Source of the DNA: Bradyrhizobium erythrophlei
GTDB taxonomy: Bacteria; Pseudomonadota; Alphaproteobacteria; Rhizobiales; Xanthobacteraceae
Direction of reading: 5' to 3'
Assembly: GCF_900142985.1 (NCBI RefSeq)
Contig: NZ_LT670849.1
Span: forward strand, 2,542,001-2,606,000
DNA length: 64,000 bases
A model generated the notes under the pieces. That model made no database searches and was not told the DNA's origin. It saw only the letters and a list, made by a program, of their open reading frames with translations. The number at the start of each line of letters is the position of its first letter. The stretch's first letter is position 1. Shown in pieces: positions 9,707-19,400 of this stretch. The position numbers and the translations under genes were made by a program.

Positions 9707-9990
9707 CTACCCCCTTGCCGAATTTCGCGACGTTTTTGGTTTGCCGCGACAAGCGACCCAAGCCGTGCCCGGAAAAATAATGGGCCGTTTTCGAATGAGC
9801 TATAGCGCTGCGGTTTTCCCCCGGCGCAAGCGATTCAGACAACGAAGCTTTTCATCAACGCCGATTGACGAAAGCCAGCGTGACCAGCCCGTAAGCTCCA
9901 AAAATCTGCGAGCGACGGAAAAAAATCCCTGAATGAGGCCGGTCCGAGAGACGGGAGTGCCTGAGGATCGACGTACCCCCCATTGGTGAC
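9707..9990. repeat. Dispersed degenerate repeat, family A, copy 1
   Basis: Two landmarks shared with 40313-40650 occur in the same order and at nearly the same spacing: a left block CCGAATTTCGCGA (9719-9731), and about 200 bases later AAAAAAATCCCTGA (9919-9932), followed by GCCGGTC and a GTACCCCCC run. The bases between are much diverged. It lies in a 670-base gap between genes that otherwise shows nothing. Probably a decayed mobile or formerly coding unit. Confidence 0.6.
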
Positions 9991-10072
9991 CTTCCTCGTC
10001 GCGCTTTCCTGTTCTTGTCGAAATTCGGCTAAGATCAACGTCGGTTGCGGCAAATCGGACAAGCAGGACCAG

Positions 10073-10963
10073 TCAGGGTAGGCTTGCGCTCGTCCGCGAT
10101 GCAGCGGGCGGCAGCGACGAAGTTATTGAACTATCGCTCGGACTGAAGCCCAGGTCTTCCACAAGCGAGGAAGATACCGAGGGAATCTGCTCGCCATTAG
10201 AGACGCGAGAAACAGCAGTGCGGGTCTTGTTGAAGACCCCTTCAGCGCTCACCTCCCTATCAAGCTCGTTAAGCAGCTCAGTAACAAGCACGCTGTGCTC
10301 GTTTGTCGAGTCATCGCCGACCTTGCCGGGCGTATTAGACGAGAGAATGAGTGCGTTAATTGGCGCATTGATTGGTGCAAGCCCGTGGGAGTAAGAGCGG
10401 AAACGTCGCTCGTAGGGATTGCGTCTTGAGGCGTCGAGCACAACCAGTTTGGCGCGAGCACCCCGCTCCTTCATTACGTCGAGCACGGCTTCGATCGAGA
10501 TTCCCTCATGTCGGACGTCGCTTTCCTTCCAGATCATTGCGTCGATTGGGATCATGTAGCTCTCGCGGCCGGACTGCACACCGTAGCCGCCGAAAAACAG
10601 CATTACGACCGAGCCGGGCTTGATCCGGGATTTTAGCCGTTCGATCGCGTTAGCCATATCTGCCTTGGTAGCGTCCTCGACCATATCGACATCGAACCCG
10701 TGCCGGCTCATTGCATCCGCTAGACCGCTTGCGTCGTTGATGGGTTGGTGCAGTGGTTCGGCGGCATCTGGGTAATGCCCATTGCCGATTATGAGTGCGA
10801 GCTGGGTGGCGCCGGCGCTCTCCTCGGCAAACACAACCCTTGGCGCATCCGATGTGTGAATATCCAAGGTAGCGCGCGCACCGATCGCCAGCAGTGCCAT
10901 ACTGATAATGCAATACGTCACGCCGACCAATTGACGAGTGATGTAGAGTTGCCCCACATTCAT
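10073..10963 (-). CDS. Caspase-fold (peptidase C14) protein lacking catalytic residues
   Basis: 296 residues from the ATG at 10963, chosen because GGAGAG precedes it; an upstream extension is rejected. A signal or anchor helix (residues 12-30, VGVTYCIISMALLAIGARA) suggests export to the periplasm or membrane tethering. The p20-like fold is clear: ALIIGNGHYPDAAEPLHQPINDA, DASGLADAMSRHGFDV and MLFFGGYGVQSGRESYMIPIDA. In active C14 enzymes the third block carries the histidine (SGHG) and the later DACR holds the cysteine. Here they read GGYG (Tyr 127) and DASR (Ser 179), so both catalytic residues are replaced and it is a predicted pseudopeptidase. A weakly conserved tail follows (residues 190-296). 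Role unknown; a scaffold or binding function is plausible. Confidence 0.85.
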   Translation of the reverse strand: MNVGQLYITRQLVGVTYCIISMALLAIGARATLDIHTSDAPRVVFAEESAGATQLALIIGNGHYPDAAEPLHQPINDASGLADAMSRHGFDVDMVEDATKADMANAIERLKSRIKPGSVVMLFFGGYGVQSGRESYMIPIDAMIWKESDVRHEGISIEAVLDVMKERGARAKLVVLDASRRNPYERRFRSYSHGLAPINAPINALILSSNTPGKVGDDSTNEHSVLVTELLNELDREVSAEGVFNKTRTAVSRVSNGEQIPSVSSSLVEDLGFSPSDSSITSSLPPAASRTSASLP

Positions 10964-11086
10964 TTCGCTCTCCACTTCATATCTGTCGCATCTCGAGCGA
11001 AAAGCATTTCGTGAATTAAAGCCGAACGCTCGATTTTGAGAATCGCCATCCTTCAAACGCGCTGCCGCTATAACTAGACGCGGCAA

Positions 11087-11322
11087 TCACGATCAGTTGG
11101 ATCGCAACATATCTCCCACCTGCCCTTCGACAAGCGTGCACGAAAATCCTTGAGCTCGGATTAGGCGAAGTGGTTTCTAGCGCCTTGTGGTGATTGGTAA
11201 ACAAAAGGATGCGAGCGCCTAAAAAGGGTTAGCATCCGACAACCAAGCGCCCTCGCGAGGTCCGTCGACGCATTCCCCTGGCGAAGCCGTCCCCCCGCGC
11301 AACGAGGTAGCCGCACGTGAAA
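11087..11322. other. Intergenic, no gene seen
   Basis: No credible gene, RBS or terminator was found between the pseudocaspase gene and the family A repeat fragment. Confidence 0.4.
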
Positions 11323-11434
11323 GGCCAACGAACGCTCCGGCTTAAAAACCGATCATGAGAGAAAAATCTCTGAATGAGATTGGGGCCGGTCTGCTGGTTA
11401 ATATTAGCCAAGGAATGACCTACCCACACACCGA
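11323..11434. repeat. Dispersed repeat family A, right half only
   Basis: Contains GAAAAATCTCTGAATGA (11361-11377), GGGGCCGGTC and, about 30 bases on, GAATGACCTACCCAC. The same elements appear in this order at 9919-9980 and 40573-40645. GGCCAACGAACGCTCC at the left end matches GGCCAACTCGCGCTC before the 40.6 kb copy. The left module is missing here. Confidence 0.6.
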
Positions 11435-11620
11435 CCTCAAGCCGAATGCCTGTGAGGGCGCGCTGCCAGCGCCGCGCGACGGTTCCCGAATTAACTCGTA
11501 CCGCACGCATAAAGCTTAACTAACAAGCTTAACTCAACAGTCCTGTTGCTCCAGATGCGAAAGCATGAGGATTCATCGGCAAAGATTTCTCTTAATTATT
11601 GCCGACGAGGAGCAACAGTT

Positions 11621-11716
11621 ATGGTGCGATCGCTAGACAAAGACCACTTGAATGAAATCGAGCGCGCAATCGCGGCAGAAGTGCGGAGCAGACCGCCTGT
11701 GAATGAGCCAAACTAA
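11621..11716 (+). CDS. Possible 31-residue protein upstream of coiled-coil gene
   Basis: ATG at 11621 follows CGAGGAGCAACAGTT, a strong Shine-Dalgarno with normal spacing, and encodes MVRSLDKDHLNEIERAIAAE and a short basic/proline tail, ending in TAA. It is followed 30 bases later by the coiled-coil gene and may be its translated leader. The helical, charged composition is sensible but nothing identifies a function. Confidence 0.4.
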   Translation: MVRSLDKDHLNEIERAIAAEVRSRPPVNEPN

Positions 11717-11746
11717 GGTGCCGCGCCGACCGTAAGCGCGCCAGCT

Positions 11747-12091
11747 ATGGCGATGCCCGACTATGTCGAGCACAGCGCGGGTGCAACGGAGATTGGCAAG
11801 CTGTCTGCGGAGGCTGTTGTCCGCGAATACGAAATCGCCGCAAAAGAGATCGAGGTAATGGGAACGGAATTGATGGATCTCGTCAAGCAATGCGAGACCG
11901 TAACCCGCAACGCGCTCGGCGTGACCGAAGAGTTAAAGGAAACCGCAGGCCGTTACCGCGAGGAAGCGAAGCGTGTTTTTCAGCAGATTGAAAATTGTTC
12001 CCAGGTTACGGCAGAAGTCCGCAATATCTGCAACGATCTGAGGGAAAAGATCGCCGCACGAAACTCAGCAACCAAGACCGGGCAAGCATGA
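11747..12091 (+). CDS. Conserved coiled-coil hypothetical protein
   Basis: 114 residues, soluble and almost entirely helical, with heptad-like spacing through AKEIEVMGTELMDLVKQCE and AGRYREEAKRVFQQIENCS. Cysteines at three points (residues ~46, 84 and 93) are unusual for such a small protein. Two near-adjacent starts (ATG GCG ATG) differ by two residues. Proteins of this type are common orphans in bradyrhizobia. Function unknown. Confidence 0.75.
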   Translation: MAMPDYVEHSAGATEIGKLSAEAVVREYEIAAKEIEVMGTELMDLVKQCETVTRNALGVTEELKETAGRYREEAKRVFQQIENCSQVTAEVRNICNDLREKIAARNSATKTGQA

Positions 12092-12402
12092 AATTAGCAA
12101 ACGGCCGAAAGACGAGGCCAATTTAAGGGCGTTCATTCGCGATCGATTGGATATGCGGCCGACATCTATTACGAGAGGCGCTTTTTTTATTTGATTTCGA
12201 CCTTTTGCGCGTGAACCAGAATACCAGACAAGGAGCATTCCCCGCGTTCGCTGGTCCTACCGCCGGACTTGGCGCGTCAGGTGATGTGGTCCTATACTCT
12301 CTATCGTCCGCCTTACAAGATTGCGTTAAGGTCTTCGCTGGCGGTCGACCTGCCAGGTGTTTGACACTATCTGCGGATGACATTGGACGGAGAAAAACGC
12401 CA
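12092..12402. other. Intergenic leader
   Basis: No gene seen. The frame of the downstream protein stays open back to 12205 but lacks a ribosome-binding site there, so this stretch is treated as its promoter region. A T-rich run (12183-12195) is present without a clear stem. Confidence 0.4.
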
Positions 12403-13173
12403 ATGAGCTCCACACCGACAAAGGATAGCTTGATCTCTCGCGCCGATGAACAAATCGCGCGTGCCTACGACCAAATCGCGCGCGCCGATGAAGAGCTTGC
12501 GCGTTTGTCTGAACGGATTTCAAAAATTGGGCACGATGCCGTACCCGAACCTTCGGTTGGATCCGCCGCGCAACCACCGCGTCGGAGGCTTGCGCGACGT
12601 GGCCTTGTCGGCCTGCTGTCGGCGGTATGTATCGTGGGCATCGTCGCCTTCGTTTTGCAATCGTCTCATGGCGGCGCGATGCTGATTGGCGCCCAATGGG
12701 CGCCGCAGCTCATTTCCACGCCATCCTTGCCATCGAAAACCCCGCCGTTTCCTGCACAACCCAATCCATCCGCCGTTCAAGTGACCGTGGCGGAGGCAGC
12801 GCCGCCGCAAGCAGCACCGTTGTCCCACACTGGGCCGCAGGACGCTGCTACGGCTGCCTCGGCGGCTTCAGACCTGACACAGTTGCTGCAAAAGGTGACG
12901 GGCGATATCGCAAATCTGGAGCAAGCGATGGAACAGCTCAAGGCAAAGCAAGACCAAATAGCCAGCGACAATGCAAAAGCCATTGAGCAGCTCAAGACGA
13001 AACAGGAAGACATGGCGCGCCTGCTCGCCAAGGTTTCCGAGCAAAGCGCGTCGCCCAAGACGTCTCCGCCCTCGGCGGGACCGACCCAGTCGCCGCAAAC
13101 GAGAATGCTCCCGGCGCCACCGCCGCGCCGGCAGCACCCGCCGCGGTGGCAGTACTACTACGACGACGAATAA
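12403..13173 (+). CDS. Single-pass membrane protein with coiled coil
   Basis: 256 residues from the ATG at 12403 (GGAGAAAAACGCCA upstream). Order: a charged helical N-terminus with the near-repeat YDQIARADEELARLSERIS; a transmembrane helix (about residues 66-84, GLVGLLSAVCIVGIVAFVL); a Pro/Ala-rich linker; a coiled coil (LTQLLQKVTGDIANLEQAME onward, with twin IEQLKTKQ units); and a basic proline-rich C-terminus ending YYYDDE. The layout suggests an inner-membrane protein with a periplasmic coiled coil. It resembles a frequently seen bradyrhizobial family of unknown role. Confidence 0.8.
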   Translation: MSSTPTKDSLISRADEQIARAYDQIARADEELARLSERISKIGHDAVPEPSVGSAAQPPRRRLARRGLVGLLSAVCIVGIVAFVLQSSHGGAMLIGAQWAPQLISTPSLPSKTPPFPAQPNPSAVQVTVAEAAPPQAAPLSHTGPQDAATAASAASDLTQLLQKVTGDIANLEQAMEQLKAKQDQIASDNAKAIEQLKTKQEDMARLLAKVSEQSASPKTSPPSAGPTQSPQTRMLPAPPPRRQHPPRWQYYYDDE

Positions 13174-13271
13174 CCGCGATAGGTGTAGCGATCCTTGAAG
13201 TCTACCTCCATCCGGTCATCGATCTTAAGGTCCGCTAGCTGCGGTCCGCTCGTGTCCGCGTCGGGCCGTAG

Positions 13272-13392
13272 GCGGACGTCCATGCTCTCTATGATGATAG
13301 TCCCTCTCCCACCCACCCCCTTCCCGAATTTCGCTACACTTTTCGTACGGGCTACGGAGCTCATGGAAAATAAATACTCGGCTGCCGATAGC
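13272..13392. repeat. Dispersed repeat family A, left half only
   Basis: GCGGACGTCCATGCTCTCTA, then CCGAATTTCGCTACACTTTTC, AGCTCATGGAAAATAAAT and GCTGCCGATAGC match 40313-40450 in order and spacing. It ends just before the autotransporter stop codon. A minus-strand open frame through it is a by-product of the repeat. Confidence 0.65.
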
Positions 13393-13452
13393 GGTCTTGC
13401 GCTTGCCGTGGACCGCACATTTTCTTGTTGCGCTCTCTTCTCAACCCGCCGA

Positions 13453-16400
13453 TCAGAAGTGCCGGCTGAGCTTAACTAGACCAGTCTGGTCATTGTAGCC
13501 AGGTCCAAACCGTCCAGTGTATTCGAGGCGGAGATCCAGACCCGGTATTCGTCCCACGCTGAAAACGTCGATCCCAGCCGCGACTTTCCACAACGTTTGC
13601 GGAAGCGTGCTTGATGTCGTGAACGGCACAACGCCGGCCGGTGCCCCCTCGAACGTCGAGTTGACGCTCCAGGTATTGTTAGAGAATACGGTAGCGCCGC
13701 CCTGAATATAGGGCCGCACCGCGGGTCCATCCGCCGGCAACCAGGTCCGTCCGATTTCGATCGTCGGAGTCGCCGCAAACGTCACCTTATTGGCGGCAGC
13801 GACATTAAGGTTAAGCGCTCCGGCGCCGCTTTCGCTGAACCCGGGCACCGCGGTATAGATCATATCGAGATCGAGCGACGGCTTGACGTACGCGCCGGCG
13901 GTCTCGGTGACATAAACGGCGCGGAAGCGCGAATCTAGACGCCACACGCTCGGCGAACTGTTAGCCGCGGTCACGCCGCCCAAATTGATGTAGCGCGTAG
14001 TGGTTAGCGCGTCGTATCCAACATCGAGGGCCGTCGCAAACAGCCAAGGCCCGATTTGATGCTTCAAAGCGGCGCCGAAGTCGTAGCGGTCCGCAAGCGT
14101 GGTGGCGAGACTGCCGCTCGTGGTTCGGCCCGCTTCGTAACCGACTGCGAATTCGCCAAACCAGTTAGGCGCAATCTCGATTTGCCTCCCGGTCTGAAGA
14201 CGTGCCGCCTGATCGTGAAACCCTGACGAAGTGGATGAAGCGATCTGGCTCGAGAAGCTGCCGGTCAGCTTTGCCCAATCGCAGGGAATTTCAGTCAGCG
14301 GCGCATAGGGACCGGCGGGGAGATGACAGCTCATCATGCTGTCGACGAAGCCGATCCCGGTGAAAGTTGAAATCGCAGTCTGCGCGAGATATGGCGCCGG
14401 ATGCAGGCGATCCAATGCTTGGGCGTAAGCCTGAGGATCTATTAGATTTGCAAGCGCGGCGAACACGGGGCCGATACTGGGGGTGGCAGCGGCGTTCCAG
14501 ATGTTCTGCAGCTGGTTTGCGACCGACATTTCATTCGGCGTGAGCGAAGTGATCAATGCAGGTGCCGCGAATTGCGCCTGCAGCGCGACGAGCTGGAGCG
14601 AGTTGCCGACGAACTGAACGCCGTAGGTCACAGTCGGCGAATTGATCGCCGTCACGTCGTTCACACCGACGAAGCCGGTCGCAGTGACGATGGTCGCAGG
14701 CGTGTTGGGCAGCAGCGACAGAACATTGGGTGCAATAAGGCCGCGAACGTTAGCGAGCCCATTCACAGCCAGCAGATCCGATGTTCCGCCGAAGCGGACG
14801 TCGACCGCATAAGTACCGGTCGCCGTCTGAGCGAAGGTGCCGGTCAGGTTCGTCGTAATGACATTTTTGAAGCCGCCGATGTCAAGCCGGCCCGCATTGA
14901 CCAGCGCCCCCGAACCGAGGTTCAGCGTCTGTCCGGTGATAAACGTCCCGCCCGAGAGATTGTTGATCTGGCTTTGGCCACTGCCAAGATCAACATTGCC
15001 GACCAAGCCACCTGAATTGTTGATCGTAGTGTTACCGATTGCGCGCGCGACGCCGTTCTGGTCTACGCCATCGGTCGCTTGAATGGCAAATCCGGACTGT
15101 GCCGACACCATCGCGCCGAGCGAAATGTTGATGGCGTTGGTGGCACCGCCGTCGATGTAAATCCCGGCCGCGTTGCCGGTGCCGCCGCTGATCATGCCGG
15201 CATGCAGATTGATGATGATGTTTCCACCGGTGGTCCCGCTGACACTCTGTCCGCCAACGCTCTGCGCGAAAATCGCATGCGAATCGACGCCGTTGGCGAT
15301 CACGTTTCCCGTCTGATCGATGGTGATGGCGCCGCCGGTACCGTTGCCGCCATTCGAACCGGCGTAGGCGATGGTGCCGCCGCTAGCGTCGCCGCTGCCG
15401 CCGATGCCGCCACCGCCGCCGATGCTCTGCGCCAGGATGCCATAGGCGGCGATACCGTAGGTCTGGATCGGGCCGGTGCTCGAGATCGTGATCCCCTCAC
15501 CATTGCCTGCCGCCCCAGCCGCTCCGCCAACACCTACACCAACAGTCAGTGCTCGGCTGCCAAGATGAGGGTTGGAGCCGGCCGCATCTCCGCCAATACC
15601 GCCACCGCCGCCGATGCTTTGCGCGAGTATGCCGTGGGCGCCGTTGCCGTAGGTCGTGATGCCTCCCGAATCCGTAATCTGGACGACGCCGCCGCTGCCG
15701 CCGGCGCCGCCGGTGCCGCCTACCACCACGGCGCCGAGATTGATCCCATCGCCGGTACCGCCGATGCCGCCGCTACCACCGATACTCTGGGCCAAAATAC
15801 CGAACGAGCGATCACCAATCGTCGTGATGGTACCGGTTTGGCTCAGCCTAATGTTGCCGCCGTCGCTTGAACTTCCCGTCGCGCCGCCGATCGCGATCGC
15901 GACGCCCTTGGGGTTGAGGCCGACATGGCCGTCTCCGATCAGCGCGAGGCCACCGCCACCCCCGACACTCTGTGCGAAGATAGCGGTTGCATCGTCGCCC
16001 CAGGTGGAAATCGTGCCGGTGTTGCTGATGTAGAGATCGCCGCCCTTGCCGGCCGCACCGCCGTTGCCTGCGACGCCGACACCGACGGCAATCCCGCCCG
16101 AACTCTGTCCTCCGCCACCACCCGCCGATCCGCCGCCACCGCCAACGCTTTGGGCGAAGATGCCCTGTGAAGCATAGCCATAGGTCACGATGTCGCCGTC
16201 GTTGGTGACATAGATGTCTCCTCCAGCCCCGCCTATGCCGCCGCTGCCACCGACGGCAACAGCGACAGCGACCTTCAAGCCTTCTTTCGAACCGTTCGCT
16301 AGCTGTTCGAGCTTCGACCTATCGGTCGAATTCGGGACATCCGGATCGGCAGGAGGCGTGCTTGGGTTTGGATTGAAGATGTTGCCCGGCGTGAAATTAT

Positions 16401-19400
16401 TGATGTTGCCAACCGTGTCGGAGGAGGCAACGCCAGCGCCACCCATGCCGCCGCCGCCACCGACGCTTTGCGCGACGATCGCCGGCGCTTCGTCGCCCGT
16501 CGTAAAGATCTTGCCGACGTTGTTCACCGCTACAGTGCCGCCCTTGCCGCCACCGCTGCCATTGCCCCCCATGCTGACGGTCAGCGACAGCGTGTTCGCG
16601 CCGCCGTCGTTGACAGCTGTCGACGTGGCCGACGCATCACCGCCGTTGCCACCGCCGCCGCCGACGCTCTGTGCAAAAATGCCGGCAGATCCGGCGCCGC
16701 CGGTTAGGATGTATCCTGTGTTGTAAACATTGACCGCACCCCCGTCTCCAGCAGAGCCGCCGGTGCCCCCAAACGAAAGATCCATCGACATCGTCGCCGG
16801 ACCAGTCTTGCCTGTGTTGGAGGGTACAAAAAGCGTTGTCGCCGTGCGGGAGGCGCTGCTGCCGCCGCTGCCACCGCCCCCGCCAATGCTGAAGGCGGTG
16901 ATACCGTTTGAATTCACACCTGTCGTGACGATTGCGCCGGTTTGATCAACGGTAACGGTGCCGCCGCCACCAGCCGAACCGCCGGCGCCGCCGACCGAAA
17001 TGCCGACGTTGAGAACGCCGGCCCCATATCCATAACCAGCACCGCCGCTGCCGCCACCACCGCCGACGCTCTGCGCAAAAATGGCTGGCGCGAGGTCGCC
17101 CGTGCTGCTGATCGTACCAAAATTATCGACCTCGACATTGCCGCCGGCTCCCGATGAGCCACCCTTGCCGCCAACCGCATATTGCACAACGCAAGCGCAA
17201 CCGAGTGTGCTGTCGCCGCCATTGCCTCCCCCGCCGCCGAGGCTTTGCGCGAAGATCGCGCTCGAGCGAAAACCGGATACATCGATCGCACCGTAGTTCT
17301 GAACCAGAACCTGCATGCCGCTGCCGGCAACGCCACCGCTACCACCGATCCCGACACTAGCAAGCGCGGCGAACGAGCTTGCGGAGCCGCCGTCACCACC
17401 ACCGCCGCCGACGCTCTGAGCAAAGATGCCATTGCTCCCGAGGCCCGTCGTGGTGATCGACCCGTAATTGTAGACATTGACGTTGCCGCCATTGCCGCCA
17501 GTGCTACCGGCGCCACCGACCGAGACGAGGCCGCTCGAACCGCCGCCGTTGCCACCACCGCCACCGAGGCTCTCGGCATAAATGCCGTATGCTCCGATGC
17601 CGGACGTCTGGATGGCACCACTGGCCTCATTGGTGACGGTTACGGTGTTGCCGTCACCGCTGGAGTTGCCCGATCCACCGAGCGCGACCAGCCCGCCGTC
17701 ATGGCTGCCGGCTCCGCCGCCACCACCGATGCTGGCAGCGGTGATGCCGTGTGCGACAAGCCCGCTCGTCATAATGGATCCGTAGTTGCTGACGTTGACA
17801 ATGCCGCCATCGCTCGCCGCACCGCCGGTACCGCCCACCGAGACGACACCGCTGCCGTTGGCCGCCGTGCCGCCACCGCCGCCGGTGCTTTCAGCCTGAA
17901 TACCGAAAGAACCCAATCCGCTCGTAGTGATCGAACCATTCGCCGTGACGGTGACGAGCGCCGAAAGGCCTCCGGCACCGCCGCCACCGGGATCGGCGTA
18001 GGTCGCGCCCGCATTGCCACCATTGCCGCCGGCCGCACCTAGGCTTCTCGCGTAGATGCCGCTCGCTAGCAGTCCGGACGTCGTGATGGTGCTGTTCGCG
18101 GCCGTGGTGACGGTCACCTCACCGCCAGCGCCACCTGCTCCACCCCGGCCGCCATTGGTCACGAACGCACCGGTGGCGCTGCCGCCGGTGCCGCCCACTC
18201 CGCCTTCACTCAATGCATAAACGCCATAGGACAGATCGCCACCGGTCGCGATCTTGCCGTTAGCATTCACGATCACCGCCATGCCCGAGCCACCGGCGCC
18301 ACCCGGGCCGCCGCTGCCGCCAGCTCCCCCGGCGCTGTCGCCATTGCCACCAGTCCCGCCGATACTTTGAGCGCTCACCCCGGCGGCCGCATTGCCCGCC
18401 GAACTCGCTGTCCCATTGGCGTTGACGGTAACCGCTCCGCCATTGCCGCCCGCGCCACCATTGCCGCCAGCGGCAACGGCTGCGCCTGCACTATTGCCGT
18501 TGCCACCATCGCCACCAGAGCTCAAGGCGTACAGCGCTGCCGCACTCGAACCGCCGGTCGTAACCGTGCCATTCGACGTCAAAGTGATCGTGCCGCCGGC
18601 CCCGGCGTCGGCGCTGTTTCCCGCATTGGAGTTGAACACCGATATCGCCGCGCCGCCGTTGCCACTGTTGCCGCCTTGGCTCAAGGCCGCGATGCCGTAA
18701 GCGCCGCTGCCGCTCGTCGTCACATTGGCTGACGTATCGATGGTGACGGTGCCGCCATTTCCACCCGCGCCACCATTGCGCGCGTCAGCGTTACTGGTGC
18801 CGAATGCGTTGGCGCCGTTGCCGCCGTTGCCGCCATTGCTCTGGCCGTAAATGCCGACAGCGTTCGCACCTGACGTTATCACGGTCCCCGATCCCGTGAT
18901 CTTGACGGTGCCGCCCGTCCCACCGTTGCCGCCGTTGCCACTAGTGCCGTCGGAATTCCCGTTGTCGCTGGCGTCGCCACCTGTCCCACCGTTGCCACCC
19001 TGGCTCAGCGCAAGGATGCCCACAGGCGGGATCGTTGCGAAAAGGCTCACGGTGCCGTTTCCGGTGGTGGTGAGCGAAAGGCCTGACGTCGTGATGGTCA
19101 CGTCACCGCCCGCGCCGCCGTCGCCGCCGGGGCGCCCGACTGATATGAGACCGGTCGCGTCGCCGCCGGTGCCGCCTGCACCACCGACACTATTGGCGGA
19201 AACGCCGCCGCCGTTGGTTTTGATTGTACCGGACGCCGTCACCGTTACGGCACCGCCGGCGCCACCGGTTCCGCCATCGCCTCCGCCTGTATTGGTAGCA
19301 CCTTCCTCACCGGCGCCGCCGCCGACGCCACCGACGCCTCCGAGGCTCTGCAAATAAATGCCGTAGCTGCCGACGCCCTGGGTGATAATGGTGCCGCCAG

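Noticed and set aside
9835..10062. Minus-strand 75-codon frame
   Set aside because: It lies inside family A repeat sequence and lacks an RBS. It shows only weak resemblance to the frame at 40468-40659 in the other copy, as expected from the shared repeat.
13158..13418. Minus-strand 86-codon frame
   Set aside because: It runs through the family A repeat and overlaps the preceding gene; no RBS, so treated as a repeat by-product.
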